NCBI RefSeq assembly: GCF_014648435.1
Contig: NZ_BMRC01000012.1
Span: 124,001-188,000 of the forward strand
Origin: Nonomuraea spiralis
Lineage (GTDB): Bacteria; Actinomycetota; Actinomycetes; Streptosporangiales; Streptosporangiaceae
Length of the DNA stretch: 64,000 bases
Direction: 5' to 3'
Below, piece by piece: positions 33,136 to 40,600 of this stretch (its first letter is position 1; every line of letters begins with the position of its first letter). The notes under the pieces are model-generated. The model did not search any database and was not told the origin of the DNA. It saw only the letters and a list, made by a program, of their open reading frames with translations. The position numbers and the translations under genes were made by a program.

Positions 33136-33750
33136 ATGACAGGACTGCGGGAGCTGCAGCGGCAGCGGGTGCACGAGGCCATCTCGACGGCGGCGATCGC
33201 GCTCTTCCTGGAACGGGGCTTCGACGAGGTGCCGGTGACCGAGATCGCGGCGGCGGCCGGGGTGTCCAAGCCGACGCTGTTCAAGTACTTCCCGACCAAG
33301 GAGGACCTCGTCCTGCACCGGTTCGCCGACCACAAGGGCGAGGCCGCCCGCGTGGTGCGCGGGCGCGCGCCCGGCGAGCACCCGGTCGCGGCGCTGCGCC
33401 GCCACTACCTCGACGGCCTGGCCGCCCACGACCCGGTCACCGGGCTCAACGACCACCCCGAGGTGCTGGCCTTCCACCGGATGGTGTTCGACACCCCCAG
33501 CCTGGCCGTACGGCTGTTCCACCACATGACCCAGGACGAGGCCGAGCTGACCCACGCCCTGGCCGAGACCATGGACGAGCTGACCGCCGCGCTGCTGGCC
33601 GCGCAGGTGCTGGCCGCGCAGCGGGTGCTCGCCCGCCGCACCTGGGCACAGCTCGCCGGCGGACGCCCCTTGGCCGAGGCGGAGGCCGACGCCGTACGCG
33701 CCGCCGAGCACGCCTTCGCGCTGCTGCCGGACACGCCCGCCGCGTCCTGA
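33136..33750 (+). CDS. TetR-family transcriptional regulator
   Basis: Repressor of 204 residues. The DNA-binding domain is at about 10-60: ISTAAIALFLERGFDEVPVTEIAAAAGVSKPTLFKYFPTKEDLVLHRF. The C-terminal ligand domain is helical (RLFHHMTQDEAELTHALAET). The divergent HelD gene and the shared 32-base palindrome 20 bases upstream make it the probable repressor of HelD and of itself. The inducer is unknown; an RNA-polymerase-targeting compound would make sense (inference). Confidence 0.88.
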   Translation: MTGLRELQRQRVHEAISTAAIALFLERGFDEVPVTEIAAAAGVSKPTLFKYFPTKEDLVLHRFADHKGEAARVVRGRAPGEHPVAALRRHYLDGLAAHDPVTGLNDHPEVLAFHRMVFDTPSLAVRLFHHMTQDEAELTHALAETMDELTAALLAAQVLAAQRVLARRTWAQLAGGRPLAEAEADAVRAAEHAFALLPDTPAAS

Positions 33751-34006
33751 GCCCTTGCGTGCGGGTCACGCCCGTGCCATCTGGTGGGCACGATTACCTC
33801 CAACGCCGGAGGCTGTGCTTAACTCGGAAATGCCGATGTGGCTGTGTCCCCCGGGCCGCAAATTACCGCCTTCACGGAATACCGTTCGGCTGGAGCCGTG
33901 TTGTGCACCTCGCCGAGGAGGCGACCACCACATCGGCCTTTAAGCTTTCCGGGGCCCCGCTGCCTTAGGGTGTCATGGCTGACCGCCGATGATCCAGGAG
34001 AGCCCG
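33751..34006. other. Intergenic region between TetR and the acyltransferase
   Basis: About 256 bases without a convincing gene. CGTGCC (33773-33778) and GGCACG (33787-33792) could form a weak terminator hairpin after TetR. AGGAG at 33996-34000 is the acyltransferase ribosome binding site. Confidence 0.4.
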
Positions 34007-34669
34007 TTGCTGTACGAAGTGGTCAAGTTCGCCGCCGCGCCGCTCGCCCACGCGATGTGCCGGCCGCACATCACCGGCGCCGCGAACGTGCCGAGGAGCG
34101 GGCCCGCGATCCTGGCGGCCAACCACCTCTCCGTGCTCGACTCCTTCCTGCTGCCCGCGCTGCTGCCGCGGCACGTCACGTTCACCGCCAAGAACGAGTA
34201 CTTCGACGGCAACCCGGTCTCCGGCTTCTTCATGCGGATCGGCGGCAGCCTGCCGATCGACCGCGAGAGCGCCCACGCCGCGCAGGCCATGCTCGACGCC
34301 GCCGCCGACCTGCTGGAGCGCGGCGAGCTGTTCGGCATCCACCCCGAGGGCACCCGCTCCCCCGACGGCCGCCTCTACCGCGGCAAGATCGGCGTGGCCT
34401 GGCTGGCGCTCAAGACGGGCGCGCCGGTGTTGCCGGTGGCGCTCAAGGGCACCGAGAAGGTGTTGCCGGTCGGCGCGAAGGTGCCCAGGCCCGCCAAGAT
34501 CGGCATCTCCATCGGCGGGCCGTTGCGCTTCGAGGGCGACCACACCAAGGCGCGCGACCGGCGCCGGGTCACCGACGAGATCATGGCCGCCATCCAGAAA
34601 CTGTCCGGCCAGGAGTACGTCCCCGCCTACGCGGCCAGCCACAAGAGCACATCCGAGGGGACGGCCTGA
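34007..34669 (+). CDS. 1-acylglycerol-3-phosphate O-acyltransferase family protein (PlsC-like)
   Basis: Membrane-associated acyltransferase of 220 residues that acylates lysophosphatidate or a related lipid. The catalytic NHxxxxD motif is AANHLSVLDSFLLPAL, and the acyl-acceptor motif is FGIHPEGTRSPDGRLYRGK; PVLPVALKGTEKVLP follows. The TTG start at 34007 (LLYEVVKFAAAPL) is preferred over ATG 33989 because AGGAG lies exactly six bases before it and homologues of this type begin with an LYxxVK segment. Confidence 0.83.
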   Translation: MLYEVVKFAAAPLAHAMCRPHITGAANVPRSGPAILAANHLSVLDSFLLPALLPRHVTFTAKNEYFDGNPVSGFFMRIGGSLPIDRESAHAAQAMLDAAADLLERGELFGIHPEGTRSPDGRLYRGKIGVAWLALKTGAPVLPVALKGTEKVLPVGAKVPRPAKIGISIGGPLRFEGDHTKARDRRRVTDEIMAAIQKLSGQEYVPAYAASHKSTSEGTA

Positions 34670-34720
34670 TCCAGGACCGCTAGGCTCTGACACCTGTCGT
34701 CGAGGATCGGGGGGCTGACC

Positions 34721-36322
34721 GTGGCGCGGGGCCGCACCATCGCGATCGTGTCCGTGTCCGCCGTGCTCGTGGCGGGTGCCGCGGGCGGGGGCGCCTACTA
34801 CCTGCTGCGTACCAGGGGCACGCCGGCCGAGACGGCGCAGCGTTTCGCCGCCGCCTGGCAGGCGGGCGACAAGGCCGCCATGACCGCCGAGCTGGCCACG
34901 CCGCAGCAGCTCACGGCCTACGACCAGCAGCGTTCGGCGCTCGGCGTGGAGTCGGCCACGGTCAAGCTGGGCCGCATAACCGAGGGCGACGGCCGGGCGC
35001 GGGTCCCCTACACCGCGACGCTGGCGCTCAAGAACATCGGCTCCTGGTCCTACGACGGCCAGATCGACCTCGTGGTCGCCGACCGTACGTGGAAGGTCGA
35101 CTGGCGGCCCACCGCGCTGCACCCGCAGCTGACGCAGGGGGCGACGTTCGCCGTCAAGACGAACTGGCCGCAGCGGGCCGCGATCACCGACGCCGACGGC
35201 GGCCGCATCGACGGCGGCACCTCCGGCGGTTCGGTGCAGCAGCTCGTCGGCTACCTCGACAAGGCCACCAAGAAGGACGTCGCCAAGCTCGGCTCCTCCT
35301 ACAAGACCGGGCAGGCCATCGGGCGCGGCGGGTTGCAGGAGACGTTCCAGAAGCGGCTGGCCGGCACCCCCACCACCCAGATCCAGCTCGGCGGCAAGAC
35401 GCTCGGCACCATCGAGGGCACCGGCGGCAAACCGGTCGAGACCTCGCTCGCCCCCCGCGCCCAGGCGGCGGCGGTGGCCGCGGTCAAGGGCGTCGAGAAG
35501 CCCACCTCCATGGTGGCGATCCGGGCCTCGACGGGCGAGATCCTGGCCGTGGTCAACAACCAGGGCGGCTTCAACCGGGCCCTCGACGGCCGTTACGCGC
35601 CGGGCTCGACGTTCAAGGCGGTCACCGCGATCGGCCTGCTGGCGGCCGGCATGTCCCCTGCGGACAAGGTCACCTGCCCGATGTACGCCACCGTGGGCGG
35701 CATGAAGATCCGCAACTCCGAGAAGGAGGAGTTCGGCTCGCTGTCGTTCCTCGACTCCTTCGCCCACTCCTGCAACACCACCTTCGCACCCCTGGCCGAG
35801 CAGCGGCTCGGCGCCGACAAGCTGCTGAAGACGGCCGAGGCCGTCGGCTTCAACCAGCCCCTGAACATCGGCGTGCCCGCCACGAAGGCCAGTTTCCCGA
35901 GGGCCCAGTCCGACGCCGAGCTGGCCGCCGAGTCCTTCGGCCAGGCCCGGATCACCGCGAGCCCGCTGTCGATGGCCTCGGTGGCCGCCGCGATCGCCGA
36001 CGGCACCTGGCGCCCACCGACGCTGGTGCCCAGCCTCAAGCAGAAGGCCGAGGACCAGGCGCTGCCCAAGGGGGTCAAGGAGCAGTTGCACGGCATGATG
36101 GCGGCCGTGGTCTCCAAGGGCACCGCGCGCAGCTCCGGGCTGCCCGCCGGCACGTACGGCAAGACGGGCACGGCCGAGTTCGGCACCGGCGAGAAGCTCG
36201 ACACCCACGCCTGGTTCATGGGCTTCAAGGGCGACGTGGCCTTCGCGGTGGTCGTGGAGGGCGGCGGCACGGGCGGCAAGGTCGCGGCCCCGGTGGCGGC
36301 GACCTTCCTCAAGGGCCTCTGA
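34721..36322 (+). CDS. Penicillin-binding protein, transpeptidase with MecA-type N-terminal domain
   Basis: Membrane-anchored D,D-transpeptidase of 533 residues. An N-terminal signal anchor (IAIVSVSAVLVAGAAGGGAYYLL) is followed by an NTF2-like MecA_N domain (PAETAQRFAAAWQAGDKAAM) and a penicillin-binding catalytic domain. The active-site motifs are SxxK in APGSTFKAVTAIG, SxN in FAHSCNTTFAP and KTG in YGKTGTAEFG. It acts in the cell wall space to crosslink peptidoglycan. The domain layout resembles low-affinity class B proteins, but beta-lactam resistance is not shown by sequence. GTG start. Confidence 0.88.
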   Translation: MARGRTIAIVSVSAVLVAGAAGGGAYYLLRTRGTPAETAQRFAAAWQAGDKAAMTAELATPQQLTAYDQQRSALGVESATVKLGRITEGDGRARVPYTATLALKNIGSWSYDGQIDLVVADRTWKVDWRPTALHPQLTQGATFAVKTNWPQRAAITDADGGRIDGGTSGGSVQQLVGYLDKATKKDVAKLGSSYKTGQAIGRGGLQETFQKRLAGTPTTQIQLGGKTLGTIEGTGGKPVETSLAPRAQAAAVAAVKGVEKPTSMVAIRASTGEILAVVNNQGGFNRALDGRYAPGSTFKAVTAIGLLAAGMSPADKVTCPMYATVGGMKIRNSEKEEFGSLSFLDSFAHSCNTTFAPLAEQRLGADKLLKTAEAVGFNQPLNIGVPATKASFPRAQSDAELAAESFGQARITASPLSMASVAAAIADGTWRPPTLVPSLKQKAEDQALPKGVKEQLHGMMAAVVSKGTARSSGLPAGTYGKTGTAEFGTGEKLDTHAWFMGFKGDVAFAVVVEGGGTGGKVAAPVAATFLKGL

Positions 36323-36359
36323 GCCCCTCCCCCACGGCTCTTCGCCCGGCGCGGCCACC

Positions 36360-36380
36360 TTTGCATGCAATGTATGCAAA
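36360..36380. promoter_or_regulatory. GntR operator and promoter before the GntR/OsmC pair
   Basis: TTTGCAT (36360-36366) and ATGCAAA (36374-36380) form a perfect inverted repeat. TAGAGT (36385-36390) is a likely -10 hexamer eight bases before the GTG at 36398, implying a leaderless transcript and autorepression by the encoded GntR. Confidence 0.6.
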
Positions 36381-36397
36381 GCGCTAGAGTCCCGTAC

Positions 36398-37042
36398 GTG
36401 CAGAGCGATGTGGCCTGGAGCCGGCTGCGGGAGCTGATCCTCGACGGGACCTACCCGCCGGGGGCGCGGCTGACCGAGACAGACGTGGCGGCGGCCCTGG
36501 AGATGAGCCGTACCCCGGTGCGCGAGGCGCTACGGGCGCTGACCGCCGACGGGCTCGTACGCCCGGCCGGGCGCGGGGTGGTGGTCGTGGCCCTGGAGGC
36601 GTCCGCGCTGGAGGACGCCTACCAGGTACGCGCGGCCCTGGAGGCGCTGACCGCCGAGCTGGCCGCCACCCGCCAGGGCGAGGGCCGCATCGCCCCCGCC
36701 GACCTGGTCTCGTTGCGCGACGTCGCCGACGCCACGGCGGACGCCACCGCGCGGGGCCGCATGGCCGAGGCCGTCGGGCTCAACCGCCGTTTCCACCGGC
36801 GGATCGCCGAGCTGGCGGGCAACGCCGTCGCGCTGCACACGCTGGAGCGCGTCTGGGACCAGATCCAGGTCTCCACGCTGCGCTCGCTGGCGCCGCCGTC
36901 GCGTCCGGCGCACGTCTCCAGCCAGCACGAACAGCTCCTCGCCGCGATCATCGAGGCCCGGCCGCAGGACGCGGCGGCCATCGCCAGGGCGCACGTCCTC
37001 GACACCCGTGCCGTCACCCACAGCAAGGACGGATTCACATGA
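36398..37042 (+). CDS. GntR-family regulator, FadR subfamily
   Basis: Regulator of 214 residues. Winged helix at about 8-72 (LRELILDGTYPPGARLTETDVAAALEMSRTPVREALRAL), FCD effector domain after it with LNRRFHRRIAELAGN and SSQHEQLLAAIIEARPQDA. The GTG start at 36398 (VQSDVAWSRLRE) lies just after a -10-like hexamer and palindrome; the upstream frame would read through the operator. Its stop overlaps the OsmC ATG (ATGA), so it most likely regulates that gene and itself. Confidence 0.86.
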   Translation: MQSDVAWSRLRELILDGTYPPGARLTETDVAAALEMSRTPVREALRALTADGLVRPAGRGVVVVALEASALEDAYQVRAALEALTAELAATRQGEGRIAPADLVSLRDVADATADATARGRMAEAVGLNRRFHRRIAELAGNAVALHTLERVWDQIQVSTLRSLAPPSRPAHVSSQHEQLLAAIIEARPQDAAAIARAHVLDTRAVTHSKDGFT

Positions 37043-37506
37043 CCCGGAACCACACCTACGACACCACCGTGTCCTGGACCGGCAACCAGGGCACCGGGAC
37101 CAGCGGCTACCGCGACTACAGCCGCGCCCACGACCTGGCGGCCGAGGGGCCGCCGGTCATCGCGGGCAGCTCCGACCCCGCCTTCCGCGGCGACCCCGCC
37201 CGCTGGAACCCCGAGCAGCTCCTGGTCGGCTCGCTCTCGCAGTGCCACATGCTGTCGTACCTGCACCAGTGTGCCGTGGCGGGTGTCGTGGTCACCGGTT
37301 ACACCGACAACGCGGTCGGCACGATGGCCGAGAGCGGCGTCGGCGGCCACTTCACCGAGGTCGTGCTCCGGCCCGAGGTGACCGTCGCCGTGCCGGAGAT
37401 GGCCGAGGCCGCCCTCCGGCTGCACGAGGACGCCCACAAGGCGTGCTTCATCGCGGCCTCGGTCAACTTCCCGGTACGCCACGAGCCGACCGTGCGCACG
37501 GCCTGA
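37039..37506 (+). CDS. OsmC-family peroxiredoxin-like protein
   Basis: Cytosolic thiol protein of 155 residues that would reduce organic hydroperoxides. The redox cysteines are in LVGSLSQCHMLSYLHQC and HKACFIAASVNFPV, matching the two-cysteine OsmC pattern with WNPEQLLVGSLSQC. It is translationally coupled to the GntR regulator, an uncommon partner for OsmC, so the inducer may be a metabolite rather than peroxide (inference). Confidence 0.85.
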   Translation: MTRNHTYDTTVSWTGNQGTGTSGYRDYSRAHDLAAEGPPVIAGSSDPAFRGDPARWNPEQLLVGSLSQCHMLSYLHQCAVAGVVVTGYTDNAVGTMAESGVGGHFTEVVLRPEVTVAVPEMAEAALRLHEDAHKACFIAASVNFPVRHEPTVRTA

Positions 37507-37507
37507 A

Positions 37508-37527
37508 CGTCCCCGGAGGCCGGGACG
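37508..37527. terminator. Bidirectional terminator hairpin between OsmC and DUF3040 genes
   Basis: CGTCCC-C-GG and CCGGGACG form an 8-base-pair stem with one bulge and a 3-base loop, lying between the two convergent stop codons at 37506 and 37540. Confidence 0.6.
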
Positions 37528-37539
37528 CGATGAAAGCGG

Positions 37540-37821
37540 TCAGCGCGAGGCGGCCAGGGCCACGGCGGTGGCGGCCTCGTGCTGGAGCACCATGATCAGC
37601 AGGGTGGCCACCAACGTCGCGATGAGCACCCAGCTGATCACGATGATGACCGTCGACCGGCGCGGCCGGCGCCGGGCACCCGGCTGCCCCTTCGCCCTCG
37701 CCTCGCTGCGACGGGCCCGCTCGTTGAACGACTCCAGCCGGGCGACGAGACGTGGATCGTCATCGACGAGGTGCTGCTCGATCTGGGCCAGCATTCGTTC
37801 CTCGTCCTGCGACCAGGCCAT
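37540..37821 (-). CDS. DUF3040 small membrane protein
   Basis: Protein of 93 residues typical of actinobacterial DUF3040: WSQDEERMLAQIEQHLVDDD then LVARLESFNERARR, a basic linker, and one transmembrane helix STVIIVISWVLIATLVATLLIMV. GGAGG lies eight bases before ATG 37821 (MAWSQDEERML), which decides the start over a longer frame. Function unknown. Confidence 0.85.
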   Translation of the reverse strand: MAWSQDEERMLAQIEQHLVDDDPRLVARLESFNERARRSEARAKGQPGARRRPRRSTVIIVISWVLIATLVATLLIMVLQHEAATAVALAASR

Positions 37822-37986
37822 AGGGGCACCTCCGGAACGCAAGCTCTGTGGCGTGTTTCTCCCCAACCATGAAGATCATTAGCCTTCGCATGACCGGCCA
37901 ATTACCGGCTCTTTTCAGAGGGCGTTTCGCGGTCGAACGCCTGTTCTAATCATGGGCTGTGCTGCGAGGATCCCCGCCTGACCGGC

Positions 37987-38211
37987 CCGGCCCTCTGTGG
38001 GCCCGGTTAAATCGGTGGTCCGCCGGTTCGCCTCGGTGACAGGATGGCCGGGCACTTGCCGGACGACGTTCAGGAGCATGAGATGCGGCGCCGCCACGGA
38101 ATCTCCCAGCGCCCCATTGGCACGAGAGTTTTCGAGGGCTCCTCCACTCATGCACATCCTGAACATCGGCATCCTCGCGCACGTCGACGCGGGCAAGACC
38201 AGCCTCACTGA
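37987..38211 (+). promoter_or_regulatory. Leader with hairpin and overlapping upstream ORF before the ribosomal protection gene
   Basis: CCGGCCC and GGGCCCGG (37987-38006) can form a stem with one bulge followed by TTAAAT. Downstream, AGGAG at 38072-38076 is placed ideally for an ATG at 38083 that opens a 42-codon, arginine-rich frame (MRRRHGISQRPIGTRVFEGS and onward) ending at 38211, 62 bases inside the GTPase gene in another frame. Leader peptides controlling tetracycline ribosomal protection genes are known; this one is unproven. Confidence 0.4.
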
Positions 38212-40324
38212 ACGGCTGCTGTTCGAGACCGGGGTCATCACGCGCCTCGGCAGCGTCGACGGCGGCAGCACCCAGACCGACACCGGTGAGATCGAACGCC
38301 GTCGCGGCATCACGATCCGTTCGGCGGTCGCCTCGTTCACCCTGGGCGATCTGCGGGTCAACCTGGTGGACACCCCGGGCCACGCCGACTTCGTGGCCGA
38401 GGTCGAACGCGCGCTCGGCGTGCTCGACGGGGCCGTCCTGGTGGTGTCGGCCGTGGAGGGCGTACAACCGCACACGCGGGTCCTGATGAAGACGCTGCGG
38501 CGGTTGCGGCTGCCCACACTGATCTTCGTGAACAAGGTCGACCGGATGGGGGCGCGGGAGGCGGGGGTGCTCGCCGAGATCCGGCGGTGGTTGTCGCCGC
38601 GGGCGGTCCCGCTGAACACGGTGACCGACATCGGCGTCGCCTCCGCCGCCACGCGTCCCTACGCCTTCGCTCCCCTTCTCGCGGCTGGCCACGTGCCGGC
38701 TGATCGGGCCGCCGTCGGCGCCCTCCCCGTCGGGGTGACGGCGCGCGGTGGCGTGGAGGAGGTGGTGGGGGCCGGTGGGCCCGTCGAAGCGGCGGGCGTG
38801 ACCGCCCTCCCGGACGCCGACGGCCTCGCGGAGGGCCGTCCCGAGGGCGAGGGAGGCGCCGGTGGGCTTGCGGGGGTCGGGGAGGCGGCTGAGGTGTTGG
38901 CCGACGGGGACGACGGGCTGCTGGAGCTGCTGGTCGACGGGGTGGCGCCGGGGGCGGGGCAGGTGCGGGCGGCGCTCGCGGCCCAGTGTGCGGCGGGCGA
39001 GGCGCATCCCGTGTTGTTCGGGTCGGCGATCACCGGCCAGGGGGTGGCCGAGTTGCTGGGCGCGGTCCGGTTGCTGCCCGCCGTGGCCCAGCCGCCGTAC
39101 GACGACGAGCCGTACGGCCCCACGGCGACGGACGGACCCGCGCCGGCCGCGAGCGCGGCGACAGCACCGGCGCCAGGCATACCGGAACCCCACCCTGCCG
39201 GGCCCCAGGGGGCTGCGGTGGGGGTCGTGTTCGCCGTGGAGAGGGGGCGGAGTGGCGAGAAAGTGGGTTATGTGCGGTTGTGGGGTGGCGGGTTGCGGGG
39301 GCGGGAACGGGTGACGTTCCTGCGAGGGGAAGTGGGAGGTGGGGTCCGGGAGTATGACGGGCGGCCCACCGCGGTGGTCGTCGTCGGGTCCGGGGCGCGG
39401 CGGGCGGTGTCGGGGGACATCGCCAAGGTCTGGGGGGTGCCCGAGATCAGGGTCGGCGACCGGCTGGGCGAGCCGGGCCCGGCCGGGCAGGCCCACTTCG
39501 CCCCGCCCAGCCTGGAGACCGTCGTACGTCCCCGCCTCCCCGGCCACGAGCCGCGCCTGCACGCCGCGCTGATCGCGCTGGCCGAGCAGGACCCCCTGAT
39601 CGCCACCCGTACGCTGCCCGGCGGCGAGACGTCGGTCCTGCTGTACGGCGAGGTCCAGAAGGAGGTCATCGGCGAGACCCTGGCCAGGGACTTCGGCGTC
39701 GAGGCCGGGTTCGAGCCGAGCCGTCCGGTCTACTTCGAGCGCCCGTCGGGCACCGGCGAGGCCAGGGAGGAGATGCGGTACGCCGGGGGCGCGTTCATGG
39801 CGACCGTCGGCCTGCGGGTCGAGCCGGTCGCGCCGGGCTCCGGCGTCGTCTACCGGCTGGAGGTCGACCTGGGCTCGTTGCCGCCGGCCTTCCACCGGGC
39901 GATCGAGGAGAGCGTACGGCACACCCTGGGCGAGGGGCCGCACGGATGGCCGGTCACGGACGTGCTGGTCGCGTTGACCGCGACCGGGTACGCCTCCCCG
40001 GTCACCGTGGCGGGCGACTTCCGCGGGCAGGCGCGGGCCGTGCTGACCGACGCGCTGCGCCGGGCCGGGACCAGGGTGTACGAGCCGTGCCACCGCTTCG
40101 AGCTGGAGGTGCCCGCCGACGCCTTCAACGCGGTGTCCGCCCGCCTGGCCGGTCTGGGCGCGGTCCTGGACGGCACGAGCAGGCAGGCCGAGACCTGGGT
40201 GCTCGAAGGGGAGATCCCGGCGGCGGCCGTGCACGAGGCCGAGCGGCAGTTGCCGGGCCTGTCGCACGGCGAGGGGGTGTGGTGGTCGCAGCCGTCCGGA
40301 GATCGCCCGGTGCGCACGCGATAA
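38150..40324 (+). CDS. Tetracycline-type ribosomal protection GTPase (TetM/OtrA-like, EF-G relative)
   Basis: Translational GTPase of 724 residues that would release tetracycline from the ribosome. GTP motifs: AHVDAGKT (10-17), the switch II DTPGHADF and FVNKVDRMG. Domain IV/V pieces PLIATRTLPGGETSVLLYGE and RPVYFERPSGTGEA align with TetM. It is longer than the usual 640-665 residues because of two low-complexity insertions: about 65 Gly/Ala/Val-rich residues after SAATRPYAF and a Pro/Ala-rich stretch after PPYDDEPYGP. The start at ATG 38150 (MHILNIGILA) fits the family; GAGGG lies eleven bases upstream. An in-frame ATG at 38078 is an alternative. In producers such genes give self-resistance. 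Confidence 0.87.
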   Translation: MHILNIGILAHVDAGKTSLTERLLFETGVITRLGSVDGGSTQTDTGEIERRRGITIRSAVASFTLGDLRVNLVDTPGHADFVAEVERALGVLDGAVLVVSAVEGVQPHTRVLMKTLRRLRLPTLIFVNKVDRMGAREAGVLAEIRRWLSPRAVPLNTVTDIGVASAATRPYAFAPLLAAGHVPADRAAVGALPVGVTARGGVEEVVGAGGPVEAAGVTALPDADGLAEGRPEGEGGAGGLAGVGEAAEVLADGDDGLLELLVDGVAPGAGQVRAALAAQCAAGEAHPVLFGSAITGQGVAELLGAVRLLPAVAQPPYDDEPYGPTATDGPAPAASAATAPAPGIPEPHPAGPQGAAVGVVFAVERGRSGEKVGYVRLWGGGLRGRERVTFLRGEVGGGVREYDGRPTAVVVVGSGARRAVSGDIAKVWGVPEIRVGDRLGEPGPAGQAHFAPPSLETVVRPRLPGHEPRLHAALIALAEQDPLIATRTLPGGETSVLLYGEVQKEVIGETLARDFGVEAGFEPSRPVYFERPSGTGEAREEMRYAGGAFMATVGLRVEPVAPGSGVVYRLEVDLGSLPPAFHRAIEESVRHTLGEGPHGWPVTDVLVALTATGYASPVTVAGDFRGQARAVLTDALRRAGTRVYEPCHRFELEVPADAFNAVSARLAGLGAVLDGTSRQAETWVLEGEIPAAAVHEAERQLPGLSHGEGVWWSQPSGDRPVRTR

Positions 40325-40410
40325 GCGGCATGTCGGTTTTCCGGGGATAGATGGGTATTAAACCGCCATAGTGTGCCAATCGGGCGCAATCAGTACAGGG
40401 GGGATATTCG

Positions 40411-40530
40411 ATGGCTGACACGAAGAAGAAACCCGCCGCCAAGTCCGGCAAGGCCAAGAAACAGGCCATCAAGTCCAGCCGGCAGGCCAAGGAGACCAAG
40501 AAGGAAACCAGGAAGACCGACGAGGGATGA
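40411..40530 (+). CDS. Small lysine-rich protein, 39 residues, unknown function
   Basis: A frame from ATG 40411 encodes MADTKKKPAAKSGKAKKQAI then KSSRQAKETKKETRKTDEG, with about a third lysines. A run of six Gs (40397-40402) gives a plausible ribosome binding site at eight bases. A strong 12-base-pair hairpin follows 20 bases after the stop, so the unit looks like a complete gene. The composition resembles the basic tails of actinobacterial HU proteins and suggests nucleic-acid binding; this is inference only. No family is recognised. Confidence 0.65.
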   Translation: MADTKKKPAAKSGKAKKQAIKSSRQAKETKKETRKTDEG

Positions 40531-40549
40531 CCTCGTGAGGTGAGTCGCG

Positions 40550-40576
40550 CAGCCGAGGGCCGGCGGCCCTCGGCTG
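40550..40576 (+). terminator. Strong terminator hairpin after the lysine-rich ORF
   Basis: CAGCCGAGGGCC (40550-40561) and GGCCCTCGGCTG (40565-40576) form a perfect 12-base-pair stem around a 3-base loop, between the small ORF and the tricorn protease gene. Confidence 0.8.
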
Positions 40577-40600
40577 TCCGGTGGAGGAGGAGCTGCACAT

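Noticed and set aside
37867..37930. ACCGGC...ACCGGC near the DUF3040 gene as a terminator
   Set aside because: The two copies are direct repeats, not inverted, so no useful stem forms.
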